A DNA stretch of 50,095 nt from Micromonospora sp. KC723 (GCF_004348595.1 NZ_SMKD01000028.1:1-50095); one strand, 5' to 3'; counted from the first letter of the stretch, positions 39,129 through 48,099 are shown. Notes: generated by a model not told the origin, from the sequence alone. A program made the numbers and translations.

Positions 39129-39338
39129 TCAGCCGCGATCGCGGCGGGCCGGCGATGCGGGCGCGCTGCTCATGGCGAGCGCGGCGACCCGCGGCGGCCA
39201 GGTCGATCTCGGCGGCGGCCGCGTTGCGTTCCATCTGCTCCACCCCGGACGCACGGGGATGGCCACCACGTTCGGGTGCCGCAGCAGGTACGCCAGCGCG
39301 ATCTGGCTCGGTGTGGCGTCGTGCGCGTCGGCGACATT
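39129..39338 (-). pseudogene. Aldo/keto reductase C-terminal remnant
   Basis: On the minus strand the frame reads NVADAHDATPSQIALAYLLR then HPNVVAIP, a typical AKR C-terminal barrel segment. A missing C in a C-run near 39262 then shifts the frame, and it continues RASGVEQMERNAAAAEIDLA; a second shift follows near the end, and a TGA at 39129-39131 closes VAALAMSSAPASPARRDRG. The N-terminal 80% of the protein is absent. This is a decayed gene, separate from the intact plus-strand reductase at 39471. Confidence 0.68.
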
Positions 39339-39470
39339 GGTCCGAAGCTACCCCCGCCGATGTGACCGCACGCCCGGCCAGCGGCATGATGGGGTGGCGT
39401 CGAGCTGGAGGCGGGAGTTGCCCCGGCTCCGCTACGAGCCGCACGCCGGGCGCGGTTAGGGTCTTCAGTC

Positions 39471-40460
39471 GTGACCTACCTCGCCAGCGACGACCGTTAC
39501 GACTCTATGACCTACCGCCGCAGCGGACGTAGCGGGCTACGGCTGCCCGCCGTCTCGCTCGGCCTGTGGCACAACTTCGGACCGGACCGGCCCTACGAGC
39601 GGCAGCGGGACATCATCCGGCGCGCCTTCGACCTGGGGATCACCCACTTCGACCTGGCGAACAACTACGGGCCGCCGCCCGGTGCCGCCGAAGAGGCGTT
39701 CGGCCGGATGCTCGCCACCGACCTGAAGCCGTACCGGGACGAACTGGTCATCTCCAGCAAGGCCGGATACCTGATGTGGCCCGGCCCGTACGGCGAGTGG
39801 GGCTCGCGCAAGAACCTGCTCGCCTCGCTGGACCAGTCGCTGCGCCGGATGGGCGTGGAGTACGTCGACGTCTTCTACTCGCACCGCTTCGACCCGGACA
39901 CCCCGTTGGAGGAGACGATGGGCGCGCTCGACGCGATCGTCCGCTCCGGCAGGGCGCTCTACGTCGGCGTCTCCAACTACGATTCCGAGCAGACCGCCCG
40001 GGCCGCGGCGATCCTGCGCGACCTGGGCACCCCGTTGTTGATCAACCAGCCGCGGTACTCGATGCTCAACCGCCGGATCGAGGACGACGGCCTGCTCGAC
40101 ACGCTGGCCGGGGTGGGCGCGGGCTGCATCGCGTACAGCCCACTCGCCCAGGGACTGCTCACCGACCGGTACCTGGCCGGCATCCCGGCGGACTCCCGGG
40201 TACGCACCAGCGTGTTCCTCAACGAGAGCGACCTGACCGAGGAGAAGCTGGCCACCATCCGAGGGCTCGGCAAGGTCGCCGAGCGGCGTGGCCAGACCCT
40301 CGCCCAGCTCGCGCTCGCCTGGGCGCTGCGCGACCAGAGGATGACCAGCCTGATCATCGGGGCGAGCAGCGTCGCCCAACTGGAGACGAACGTCGCCGCG
40401 GTCGACAACCTGGACTTCGCCGACGAGGAACTGGCCGAGATCGACCGCCTGCTGGGCTGA
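39471..40460 (+). CDS. Aldo/keto reductase, AKR14-like (YghZ / L-glyceraldehyde 3-phosphate reductase type)
   Basis: A 329-residue NADPH-dependent reductase. The signature start TYRRSGRSGLRLPAVSLGLWHNFG and LANNYGPPPGAAEEAFG (Asp-Tyr pair) are specific to the YghZ/Gpr group, which reduces methylglyoxal and L-glyceraldehyde 3-phosphate. Lys in ISSKAGYLMWPGPYGEWGSR and His in YSHRFDPDTPLEE complete the tetrad. The terminal GASSVAQLETNVAA is the cofactor loop. The start is GTG 39471, 8 nt after the -10-like TAGGGT, with no ribosome site, so the mRNA is probably leaderless. Single gene, likely for detoxification. Confidence 0.92.
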   Translation: MTYLASDDRYDSMTYRRSGRSGLRLPAVSLGLWHNFGPDRPYERQRDIIRRAFDLGITHFDLANNYGPPPGAAEEAFGRMLATDLKPYRDELVISSKAGYLMWPGPYGEWGSRKNLLASLDQSLRRMGVEYVDVFYSHRFDPDTPLEETMGALDAIVRSGRALYVGVSNYDSEQTARAAAILRDLGTPLLINQPRYSMLNRRIEDDGLLDTLAGVGAGCIAYSPLAQGLLTDRYLAGIPADSRVRTSVFLNESDLTEEKLATIRGLGKVAERRGQTLAQLALAWALRDQRMTSLIIGASSVAQLETNVAAVDNLDFADEELAEIDRLLG

Positions 40461-40493
40461 GCCGGCGAGCGCCGAGGGGTGGGCGGGCCGCCG

Positions 40494-41429
40494 TCACCAG
40501 ACGCGGCGGCGGCCGGCACGGTGGTTGCGCACCCCGCAGGGGCGACCCGGGGGCGGGGCGCTGGGCCGGCGCAGCCGCAACACCACGATCGCGCCGAGCA
40601 GCACCGCGGCGGCCGCGGCCCCGCTCGCCAGCAGGTACGTGTCGTCACGCAGCCGGGACACCGCCGCCACCGGTACGCCGCCCGCCCCGGTCTGCGCCGG
40701 CTCCGCCGTGAACACGGGCGCGGCGGTGGGCTCCGGTACGCCCGCGGCGCCGGTCGGCCCGGCCAGGACCTGCGAGGCGGTGACGTCGGCGGACGGGGAC
40801 TCGGCCGACGGCTCGACGAAGTCCACGTCGGAACAGGAGTAGTAGGTGTCGGCGCTGTCCGAGTTCTGCCACACCGTGTAGATCAGGTGCCGTCCGGTCA
40901 GCCCGACCGGCAACCGCCCGGTGAACTCGTACGCGCCCTTGCGCAGCGGCGGGTCGGTGACCGTCACGAACGGACGCTCCGACAGGTCCGACCAGGTCAG
41001 CCGCTTCCGCGGGTCGTAGCCGGGGAGCGTGGCGTAGAGCCGGAAGGTGCCCTCGTGCGGGACGGTGCCCGCATAGCGGAAGGTGAACCTGGTTCCGCCG
41101 GTCAACTCGGTCGCCGGCCAGTCGTCGCGGGCCAGGTCCAGCCCCCGGTACGCGGAGAGGCCGCCGCTGCACAGCTCGCCGTCGGGAATCTTCTCCCGGT
41201 CCCGGCCGGCGACGCCGTACTGCCGGATGTTGTCCCACTCGCGCAGCGCCGCACCGGCCTTCACGGCCGCCCGGCAGGCGGGCGTCGAGGCATGCTCCCC
41301 GGCCGGACCACAGGCCGCGTTGCGGCTGACCGGGCTGGTGGGCGCGCCGTGCGCCGCGGCCGGCACCGCGGTCAGCAGAACGGTCGCGGCGCCGGCCGCG
41401 ACGGCGGCGAGCACTCGACGTACGGGCAT
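40494..41429 (-). CDS. Membrane-anchored AA10 lytic polysaccharide monooxygenase
   Basis: A 311-residue protein. Residues 1-26 are a signal peptide ending AAA, so mature residue 1 is His27 (HGAPTSPVSRNAACG), the first ligand of the copper histidine brace. His125 in TVPHEGTFR is the second, and Phe204 in YSCSDVDF is the axial residue of the copper site. The protein ends with a Pro/Ser/Ala linker and a transmembrane anchor (about 266-290, LLASGAAAAAVLLGAIVVL) with a basic tail, so it stays on the cell surface rather than being released. AA10 enzymes cut chitin or cellulose oxidatively. ATG 41429 follows GGAGGT by 8 nt. Confidence 0.86.
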   Translation of the reverse strand: MPVRRVLAAVAAGAATVLLTAVPAAAHGAPTSPVSRNAACGPAGEHASTPACRAAVKAGAALREWDNIRQYGVAGRDREKIPDGELCSGGLSAYRGLDLARDDWPATELTGGTRFTFRYAGTVPHEGTFRLYATLPGYDPRKRLTWSDLSERPFVTVTDPPLRKGAYEFTGRLPVGLTGRHLIYTVWQNSDSADTYYSCSDVDFVEPSAESPSADVTASQVLAGPTGAAGVPEPTAAPVFTAEPAQTGAGGVPVAAVSRLRDDTYLLASGAAAAAVLLGAIVVLRLRRPSAPPPGRPCGVRNHRAGRRRVW

Positions 41430-41593
41430 CAAGGTGGACCTCCCGGGCACTGGTACGGACGGCGGGCGGCAAAGGTTCACCCGCGGTCGACGGGCGCGAC
41501 GGCGCGGCTCGCCGGCCGGATCCGGTTCAGGGGACGGCGGACGGTGGAGGTTGGCTCTACAGTGACCACACCTCAGTGACCAAGGAGCGTGCC

Positions 41594-43654
41594 GTGTCCG
41601 AGCCGCCACCCCCACCGGACTCCCCCGGGGCCACCGTGCCCCCCGGTGGGACCGACCGTCCACCGTCCACCGACGGGACGCCCTACCTGCTGGTCCTGCC
41701 GACCACGGACGGCACACCGCCGAGCCTGGTGTGGCCGGGTCAGGAGGGCCAGCCCGGCTGGGCCATCCCGGTCTCCGTCCCACCCGGCACCCGCGGGTTC
41801 GCGGTCTTCGTACCCCTGGTGCCGGCCACCGGCGATCCGACCGCCGCCCCCGTGGTCCCGACCCGCGGGGTAGCCGCTGAGGCCACCACCGCGGAACCCG
41901 GCACCGGCCCGGCCGGCGAACCGGGCAGCCCGGCCGCCGTGCAGGCGTCCCCGGCCGACCGGCCGGCCACCGGAACGGCCGGTACGCCGGCCCCCGTCGG
42001 CCCGACCGCCGAGCCGACGGGGGCTGGGCCCGCGACGGCTCCGGCCGCACCGGCGCGTCCCGGCCCGACCACCGCGCCCACGCCGCCCGACGGGTCACCC
42101 GTGCCGCAGTACGGCGGGCCGCCGGTCTCCTGGGCGCCCCGGCCGATCCCGCCGGCCCCGGGCTTCCTCCAGCGCCGCTGGCCCGGTCCGAAGCCGGCCA
42201 CCGGCTGGGCGGTGCCCGCCGCCGTCGCGGCCGGGGCGTTGGGCGTGGCCTCCTTCGTCCCACTCGGCCGGGTCGGCATCGGCTGGTTCCTGGGCTGGCT
42301 GGTGCTGACCGTCGCGGTGCTCGTCGCGGTCCGGCGCGGCACCGCCGGGATGCCCCGCGCCGAACGCCTGGTCCGGGCCGGCTGGGCGGGGGCGGCGCTC
42401 GCGCTGCTGGCCGTGCTCGCCTTCCGCAACGCCTGGTGGCTGGTGACCTTCTGCGTGCTCGGGGCGCTCGGCTGCGCGGCGCTGGCGATCATCGGGGGCA
42501 AGCTGGTCCGCTCGATTCTGTACAGCCTGGTCGCGGCCCCGTTCGCGGCCTTCCGGGGGCTGCCCTGGGTCCGTCGGCACGTCACGACCGCCGCCGACTC
42601 GGGAATGCTCCGCCGGGTGGGCTGGTCGACGGTGGCCACCGTGCTCGTGCTGTTGGTCTTCGGTGGCCTGCTCTCCTCCGCCGACGCCGCGTTCTCCGAG
42701 GTTCTCGGGGTGATCGTGCCGGAGATCAACATCAGCGGCGTGTTCCGGTGGATGTTCCTGGCCGTGGCGGGCGGCCTGATCGCCGTCGCCGCCGTGTACA
42801 CCCTGGCCGCCCCGCCGGACCTGTCCACGGTGGACCGGCCGGGCGAGCGCCGGCTCGGCACCGTCGAGTGGGCCCCGGCCATCGCCGCGTTGACGGTGCT
42901 CTTCGTCGGCTTCGTGGCGGTGCAGTTCACCGTGCTCTTCGGTGGGCAGCGGCACGTCCTGCGCACCGTCGGGCTCAGCTACGCCGAGTACGCGCGCAGC
43001 GGCTTCTGGCAGCTCGTGGTCGTCACCCTGCTGACCCTGGCGGTCCTCGGCGGGGTCAGCCGGTGGGCCCGGCGGGAGCGCCGGGCGGAGCGCGTCCTGC
43101 TGCGGGTGCTGCTCGGCCTGCTCAGCGCGCTCAGTGTGGTGATCGTGGTCTCGGCGCTGTCCCGGATGTACACCTACCAGAAGGTCTACAGCTTCACCGG
43201 CGAGCGGATCTTCGTGATGGCGTTCGAGCTGCTGCTCGGGGCGGTCTTCCTGATGATCCTGGTGGCCGGCGTCCGCTGGCGGGGGCGGTGGATCCCCGGG
43301 GCCACCGTGGGTCTGGCCGTGGCGATGCTGCTGGGGTTGGCCACGCTCAACCCGGAGGACTACGCCGCCCGGCGCAACATCGCCCGGTACGAACAGACCG
43401 GCAAGATCGACGCCTGGTACCTGCGGGCGCTCTCCGCCGACGCCACCCCGGCGCTGGCCACGCTCCCCGACCGGGTCCGCCGTTGCACGCTGAGCTGGAT
43501 CGACGACGATCTCGGCCGGCCGGATCCCTGGTACGCCTGGAACCTGGGCCGCGAACGGGCCCGCACCGAACTCGACCGGCTCGGTCCACGGGCGATCGGC
43601 GGGCAGAAGGACTGCAAGGCCGCCGACCAGTTCGACCTGCCCAAGACGCGTTGA
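41594..43654 (+). CDS. DUF4173 membrane protein
   Basis: A 686-residue protein. Residues 1-200 form a low-complexity Pro/Ala/Thr/Gly-rich cytosolic head. About ten transmembrane helices follow, with markers of DUF4173: YTYQKVYSFTGERIFVMAFEL and NPEDYAARRNIARYEQTGKI followed by DAWYLRALS. The C-terminal RRCTLSWIDDDLGRPDPWY region is extracytosolic or cytosolic and Cys-containing. The family is often linked to cell-envelope stress in Gram-positives, but the function is unknown. GTG 41594 is chosen because AAGGAG lies 6 nt upstream; the frame to 41576 is a chance extension. Confidence 0.83.
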   Translation: MSEPPPPPDSPGATVPPGGTDRPPSTDGTPYLLVLPTTDGTPPSLVWPGQEGQPGWAIPVSVPPGTRGFAVFVPLVPATGDPTAAPVVPTRGVAAEATTAEPGTGPAGEPGSPAAVQASPADRPATGTAGTPAPVGPTAEPTGAGPATAPAAPARPGPTTAPTPPDGSPVPQYGGPPVSWAPRPIPPAPGFLQRRWPGPKPATGWAVPAAVAAGALGVASFVPLGRVGIGWFLGWLVLTVAVLVAVRRGTAGMPRAERLVRAGWAGAALALLAVLAFRNAWWLVTFCVLGALGCAALAIIGGKLVRSILYSLVAAPFAAFRGLPWVRRHVTTAADSGMLRRVGWSTVATVLVLLVFGGLLSSADAAFSEVLGVIVPEINISGVFRWMFLAVAGGLIAVAAVYTLAAPPDLSTVDRPGERRLGTVEWAPAIAALTVLFVGFVAVQFTVLFGGQRHVLRTVGLSYAEYARSGFWQLVVVTLLTLAVLGGVSRWARRERRAERVLLRVLLGLLSALSVVIVVSALSRMYTYQKVYSFTGERIFVMAFELLLGAVFLMILVAGVRWRGRWIPGATVGLAVAMLLGLATLNPEDYAARRNIARYEQTGKIDAWYLRALSADATPALATLPDRVRRCTLSWIDDDLGRPDPWYAWNLGRERARTELDRLGPRAIGGQKDCKAADQFDLPKTR

Positions 43655-43659
43655 TGCCG

Positions 43660-43694
43660 CCGCGTCGCCACGGTCACCGGCCGTGGCGACGCGG
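43660..43694. terminator. Bidirectional hairpin terminator
   Basis: Arms CCGCGTCGCCACGG (43660-43673) and CCGTGGCGACGCGG (43681-43694) are exact reverse complements with a 7-nt loop, between the convergent DUF4173 gene and LacI gene. Confidence 0.72.
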
Positions 43695-43724
43695 TCCGGG
43701 CGGACGGTACGACAGACGCCGCCC

Positions 43725-44747
43725 TCAGCCGTGCCGGGGGGCGGCGGCGCTGTCGCGGACGATCAGTTCGGTGGCGAGTTCGACGCGAGGGCTCTCGATC
43801 TTCTCGCCGTTGGCCAGTCGTAGCACGGTGCGGGCCGCCAGCATGCCCATCTCGGCCAACGGCTGCCGGATGGTGGTGAGCGGCGGCGAGCACCACCGGA
43901 CCTCGGGCAGGTCGTCGAAGCCGACCACACTGACGTCGTCGGGTACCCGCAGGCCGCGTTTGCGGACCGCCTCGTAGACGCCGAGTGCCATCTGGTCGCT
44001 GGAGGCGAAGATCGCGGTGGGCGGATCGGGCAGGGCGAGCAGCTGGGTTCCGGCGGTGTAGCCGGCCTCGTGGTAGAAGTTGCCGGGGCGGATCAGGGTG
44101 TCGTCGACGGCGATGCCGGCGGCGTCGAGCGCGGCCCGGTAGCCGTCCAGCCGTGCCCGGCTGCACATCAGCTGTGGCGGGCCGGCGATGAAGCCGATGC
44201 GGCGGTGACCGAGGCCCAGCACGTACTGGCTGGCGCTCAGGCTGCCCGCCCAGTTGGTGGCGCCGATGGTCGGCGCGTCCTGCGGGGCCACCCCGGCGGG
44301 ATCGACGATGACCACGGGGACGTGGAGCCGGCGCAGCTCGGCCTGCAACGGCGGCTCCACCATCGAGGTCACGAAGATGACTCCCTCGGTGGAACGGGCG
44401 CGCATGTTGTCGAGCCACTGCTTCGCCGCGGAGGTGCGCCGGTGGATGGCCGACACGACGGTGCCGGCCCCGCTGGCGTGCGCCACATCCTCCACCCCGC
44501 GGATGATCTCCACGGCCCACGGGCTGTCCAGGTCGTTGAAGACCAGGTCGACCAGAGCGGAGTTGGTGCGCCTGCTCGGTGGCCGCCGGCGGTAGCCGTG
44601 CCGGGTGAGCAGTTCCTCGACCCGTTCCCGGGTGCCCGGGGCGACGTCGGAGCGGCCGTTGAGGACACGGGAGACCGTGGGCACGGAAACGCCGGCCAAG
44701 CGCGCGATCACCGCGATGGTGACGTTCCTGTTGTCGCCAGAGCCCAC
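43725..44747 (-). CDS. LacI family transcriptional regulator
   Basis: A 340-residue regulator. The N-terminal HTH is TIAVIARLAGVSVPTVSRVL followed by the hinge helix; the rest is a periplasmic-binding-protein-like sensor (EGVIFVTSMVEPPL, YVLGLGHRRIGFIAGP, PPTAIFASSDQMALGVYEA, VSVVGFDDLPEVRW, TTIRQPLAEMG). GTG 44747 follows GAGAGGTGG. It lies 61 bp downstream of the permease genes on the same strand. The CCGRAAGTTTCSG palindromes before the binding-protein gene and before the GH43 gene are its likely operators, giving induction by a xylan-derived sugar. Confidence 0.9.
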   Translation of the reverse strand: MGSGDNRNVTIAVIARLAGVSVPTVSRVLNGRSDVAPGTRERVEELLTRHGYRRRPPSRRTNSALVDLVFNDLDSPWAVEIIRGVEDVAHASGAGTVVSAIHRRTSAAKQWLDNMRARSTEGVIFVTSMVEPPLQAELRRLHVPVVIVDPAGVAPQDAPTIGATNWAGSLSASQYVLGLGHRRIGFIAGPPQLMCSRARLDGYRAALDAAGIAVDDTLIRPGNFYHEAGYTAGTQLLALPDPPTAIFASSDQMALGVYEAVRKRGLRVPDDVSVVGFDDLPEVRWCSPPLTTIRQPLAEMGMLAARTVLRLANGEKIESPRVELATELIVRDSAAAPRHG

Positions 44748-44808
44748 GGTCCACCTCTCGTTGTGGCGGGAGCCTACGGTGGCAGAAGGCTACCGCAGGC
44801 GGTGTCGG

Positions 44809-45648
44809 TCACCCCTTGACGCTGCCGGCCAGACCACCGATCAGCTGGCGTTCGGCTACGGCGTAGAAACCCAGGGCCGGCACCATGGACAGCACCACGT
44901 AGGCGAGCACCCGGGCGGTGTCGTCGGAGTACTGGCCCTGGAACGCCTGGACCCCGAGCGGCAGGGTCCACCACCCCTGGTCGGTGAAGACGACGAGGGG
45001 AAGCATGAAGTTGTTCCAGCTGGCCACGATCGCCAGCACGGACACGGTGGCCAGGGCCGGGCGGGCCATCGGCAGCAGGACCCGCCAGAAGAACCCGAAC
45101 GGGCCGCAACCGTCCAGCGTCGCGGCCTCCTCGACCTCGCCCGGGATGGTGCGGAAGAACTGGCGCAGGATGATGATGGTGATCGGCAGCCCGAAGGCGG
45201 CCTGCGGCAGGATCACCCCGAGCGGGTTGTCCAGCAGTCCCATCCCGCGCAGCAGGACGAACAGCGGCAGGATCGCCACCGCGAAGGGGAACATCAGCCC
45301 GACCGCGAAGAGGGTGACCAGGAACTCCCGGCCCCGGAAGGCGAAGCGCGCGAAGACGAACGCGGCCATCGCCCCGGCACCCACGACGATGAGGGTGCTG
45401 CTCACGGCGATCAGGAGGCTGTTGCCCAGGTGCCGCCAGAACACCCCGGAGGTCACGATGTCGGTGTAGTTTCCGGGCACCCACGGGTCGGGCAGGCCGA
45501 GCGGGTTGGTGGAGAGCTGGCCGTTGTCCTTGAACCCGCCGATCACCCCGAACCAGACCGGTACGACGATGAGCGCGCCGACGGCGACGCAGATGAGGTG
45601 CAGCACGAGGCGGCGGGCCCGTAGGGCCGGGTTCGCCGGGCTGGTCAT
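44809..45648 (-). CDS. ABC sugar transporter permease (MalG-type)
   Basis: A 279-residue inner-membrane permease with six helices. The EAA loop is EEAATLDGCGPFGFFWRVLLPMARPA, the site that docks the ATPase. NSLLIAVSSTLIVVGAGAMAAFVFARF is the typical TM2-TM3 region. The start ATG 45648 overlaps the upstream permease's TGA (ATGA), giving translational coupling; the frame to 46134 is chance. Part of the GH43-linked uptake operon, which lacks its own ATPase; such operons in actinobacteria normally use a shared MsiK-type ATPase encoded elsewhere. Confidence 0.93.
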   Translation of the reverse strand: MTSPANPALRARRLVLHLICVAVGALIVVPVWFGVIGGFKDNGQLSTNPLGLPDPWVPGNYTDIVTSGVFWRHLGNSLLIAVSSTLIVVGAGAMAAFVFARFAFRGREFLVTLFAVGLMFPFAVAILPLFVLLRGMGLLDNPLGVILPQAAFGLPITIIILRQFFRTIPGEVEEAATLDGCGPFGFFWRVLLPMARPALATVSVLAIVASWNNFMLPLVVFTDQGWWTLPLGVQAFQGQYSDDTARVLAYVVLSMVPALGFYAVAERQLIGGLAGSVKG

Positions 45649-46637
45649 CGCTGATCTCCCTGGACGGTGAGGGCGCCCTCGGTGTCCCGGCGCAGGACGA
45701 CGCGCTGGTAGACGAGGGCGAAGGCGAGGCTCAGGACGAACATGACGATGCTGATCGCACTGGCGTAGCCGACCTCGAAGCGGCGGAACCCGTACTGGAA
45801 CATCGTCACGGCCATGGTCTCCGAGGCGTGGATCGGGCCGCCGCCGGTGAGCACCCAGACCATGTCGAACAGCTGGATGGTGCCGATGACCGACAGGAAC
45901 ACGGCGATCCGGATCGTCGGTCCGAGCAGGGGCAGGGTGACGTGTCGGAAGGCCTGCCAGGCGCCGGCGCCGTCGGTGACGGCGGCCTCGTGCAGTTCCC
46001 TGGGGATGCCCTGCCGGGCGGCCAGGAAGAGGATCATGTAGAGGCCGAAGTACTTCCAGGACACGACGAGGAAGACGGCGAACAGCACGGTGTCCGGGTC
46101 GGCGAAGACGGCGCCCGCCTCGGCTCCCAGCCACCGCGAGATCACCTCACCCAGCCCGCGGTTGGGCGAGAACACCAGGGTGAAGAGCACCGCGGTGGTG
46201 ACCTCGGAGAGCACGTACGGCGCGAAGAAGACCAACCGGTAGAGGCCACGGCCCTTCAGCGGCTGGTTCAGCAGCATCGCCAGGCCCAGGGCGGCGGGTA
46301 GCTGGATCGTCAGGGAGAGCACGATCAGCACGAACCCGCGCCACAGGTCACCGCGGAACACCGGATCGGCGAGGGCCCTGGTGTAGTTGTCCAACCCGAC
46401 GTGGTTTTCCGGCAGGCCGAAGCCGTTCCACTTGTACAGGCTGGCGTAGCTGGCCACCGCGATGGGCGCGACGACCAGCAGCAGGAACAGCGTCAGGGAA
46501 GGTGTCAGGAAGACGGCGAGGGCGCGACGGCGGCCCGGCCGGGGACGGTGGCCGCGCTGCCGCGCGGCGTCCGGCCCCGGCGGGCCGGTCACCACGTCGC
46601 CGCGCCCGGCGTCCGGCACGGTCGATGGCCTGGTCAT
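45645..46637 (-). CDS. ABC sugar transporter permease (MalF-type)
   Basis: A 330-residue permease with six helices and a cytosolic Arg-rich N-terminus. The EAA loop is HEAAVTDGAGAWQAFRHVTLPLLGPT; WKYFGLYMILFLAARQGIP and FDMVWVLTGGGPIHASETM are typical of MalF-like carbohydrate permeases. It follows the solute-binding lipoprotein gene by 52 nt and overlaps the second permease gene. Probably forms a heterodimer with it for xylo-oligosaccharide import. Confidence 0.93.
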   Translation of the reverse strand: MTRPSTVPDAGRGDVVTGPPGPDAARQRGHRPRPGRRRALAVFLTPSLTLFLLLVVAPIAVASYASLYKWNGFGLPENHVGLDNYTRALADPVFRGDLWRGFVLIVLSLTIQLPAALGLAMLLNQPLKGRGLYRLVFFAPYVLSEVTTAVLFTLVFSPNRGLGEVISRWLGAEAGAVFADPDTVLFAVFLVVSWKYFGLYMILFLAARQGIPRELHEAAVTDGAGAWQAFRHVTLPLLGPTIRIAVFLSVIGTIQLFDMVWVLTGGGPIHASETMAVTMFQYGFRRFEVGYASAISIVMFVLSLAFALVYQRVVLRRDTEGALTVQGDQR

Positions 46638-46689
46638 GCCTGCTCCACTCGGTGTTCGCCGACGGCTACGGGGCGGTGGGTGGCCATCG

Positions 46690-47982
46690 CTACTGGCTCT
46701 TCGCCACCTGGGTGATGTCCTTGACGATCTGCGCGGGCGTCTTCGTGCCGGCGATCAGTTCGGCGACGCTGTCATTGATCTGCTGGCCGACGGCGGGCGG
46801 GTACGCCTGGTCGAGGTAGAGCTGGAAGCCGCTGGCCTTGGCCAGGTTCTCCGCGACAATCTTCTGGTTGGGGTCGGAGATGGCGTCGGCCGCGTCCTTG
46901 ACGGTCGGCAGGACCGCGCCGGTCTTGGCGGCCCGCCGCTGGTTGTCGGCGGTGAGCAGGAACTTGAGGAAGTCGACAGTCGAGGCGGGGGCGTCCTTGC
47001 CGACAGCGAAGCCGTTGCCGCCGCCGAACGCGTCCGAGGCGGAGCCCTTGCCGCCGTCGACCGCGGGGAACGGGAAGAAGCCGAGCTTGTCGCCGATTCC
47101 CTTCTTGCTGGTGGAGCTCGACGCCTGCACGCTCGGGGCCCACTGGCCCATGAGTTCCATGGCCGCTCCACCGTTGCCCATCGTCGCGGCCTGCCCGTCC
47201 GCGGAGCCGTACTCGGCGCCGAGGAAGCCCCGCTGGAACGGTTGCAGGTCGACCAGTTCCTTGAGCCGTTCGCCGGCGGCGACGAAGTCGGGGGTGTCGA
47301 AGTTCTTGTCCTTGGCGGCCTGCCGCAGGGCATCGAGCCCGCCGATGCGCATGGCCAGGTAGGCCCAGTAGTAGTGGGCCGGCCACTTGTCCTTGCCGGC
47401 CAGGGCGACCGGCACGATGCCCGCGCCCTTCAACTTGCGGACGGTGTCGAGGACGCCGGCCCAGCTGGTGGGGACGGCGCTGACACCGGCTCGGGCGAAG
47501 AGGTCCTTGTTGTACCAGAAGCCGATCATGCCGACGTCGAACGGCACACCGTAGATCCGGTCGTCGATGGTGTACGGCTGCACGGCGGCGGGCAGCAGGC
47601 CGCCGATCCACGGCCGCACCTCGTCGGTGATGTCCTTGACCAGACCCGCGTCCACCTGCTGCTTGAGCACGCCCCCGCCCCAGGACTGGAACAGGTCGGG
47701 CGGAGAGCCGGCCTGGGTGGCGGTGGTGAGCTTGGCCTTGAACGCCTCGTTCTCCAGCGGCTGGATCTCGATGGTGACGTCGCTGTGCGCGCCCTGGTAC
47801 TCCTGGGCCATCGCCGCCCACACCGGCAGCATCGGCTCGGTGTTCTGGATGTGCCACCAGTTGATGGCCTGCGGGCCGCCCGCGTTGTCGGAGCCGCCGT
47901 CACTGCACGCGCTGACCAGGTAGGCGCCGGCACCGGCGCCGACGAGGCCGAGCAGCGTTCTGCGGGAGAGGTGCACTGTCAT
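46690..47982 (-). CDS. Sugar-binding lipoprotein of ABC transporter
   Basis: A 430-residue extracellular solute-binding protein. The leader MTVHLSRRTLLGLVGAGAGA has a twin-Arg (SRRTLLG) and ends in the lipobox YLVSAC, so it is a membrane lipoprotein possibly exported by Tat. The body resembles the MalE/UgpB group (NKDLFARAGV, GWW-less family: PTSWAGVLDTVRKLKGAG). It feeds the two permeases. ATG 47982 follows GAAGGGAT; the frame to 48075 overlaps the regulatory region. The promoter (48128-48100) and operator (48055-48067) lie directly upstream. Confidence 0.93.
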   Translation of the reverse strand: MTVHLSRRTLLGLVGAGAGAYLVSACSDGGSDNAGGPQAINWWHIQNTEPMLPVWAAMAQEYQGAHSDVTIEIQPLENEAFKAKLTTATQAGSPPDLFQSWGGGVLKQQVDAGLVKDITDEVRPWIGGLLPAAVQPYTIDDRIYGVPFDVGMIGFWYNKDLFARAGVSAVPTSWAGVLDTVRKLKGAGIVPVALAGKDKWPAHYYWAYLAMRIGGLDALRQAAKDKNFDTPDFVAAGERLKELVDLQPFQRGFLGAEYGSADGQAATMGNGGAAMELMGQWAPSVQASSSTSKKGIGDKLGFFPFPAVDGGKGSASDAFGGGNGFAVGKDAPASTVDFLKFLLTADNQRRAAKTGAVLPTVKDAADAISDPNQKIVAENLAKASGFQLYLDQAYPPAVGQQINDSVAELIAGTKTPAQIVKDITQVAKSQ

Positions 47983-48054
47983 GATCCATCCCTTCGAGGA
48001 CTGACGAGGTGCTCGGATGCCGGGTCGAACCGGCGGGATCTGGAACGTGGATCT

Positions 48055-48067
48055 CCGGAAGTTTCGG
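48055..48067. promoter_or_regulatory. LacI-type operator of the binding-protein operon
   Basis: CCGGAAGTTTCGG, a near-perfect palindrome that differs from the site before the GH43 gene by two bases. It lies about 26-38 bp downstream of the predicted start of transcription of the binding-protein operon, a roadblock position. Confidence 0.6.
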
Positions 48068-48099
48068 TGCATCACCGGTAGTACCGATCGATGGCCGGC

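Noticed and set aside
35429..39532. A 1367-residue plus-strand ORF and other very long antisense ORFs (for example 19235-21682, 21993-24479, 16582-17487)
   Set aside because: They lie opposite genes with clear domains and good codon usage. In DNA this GC-rich, antisense frames seldom meet stop codons, and the products are Arg/Pro/Gly-rich with no domains.
40494..42263. Long N-terminal extension of the LPMO gene
   Set aside because: A signal peptide and ribosome site at 41429 fix the start; the upstream part is antisense to the DUF4173 gene.
44809..46134. Fused permease reading frame
   Set aside because: The upstream portion is the shadow of the MalF-type permease; the MalG-type start at 45648 overlaps the previous stop.
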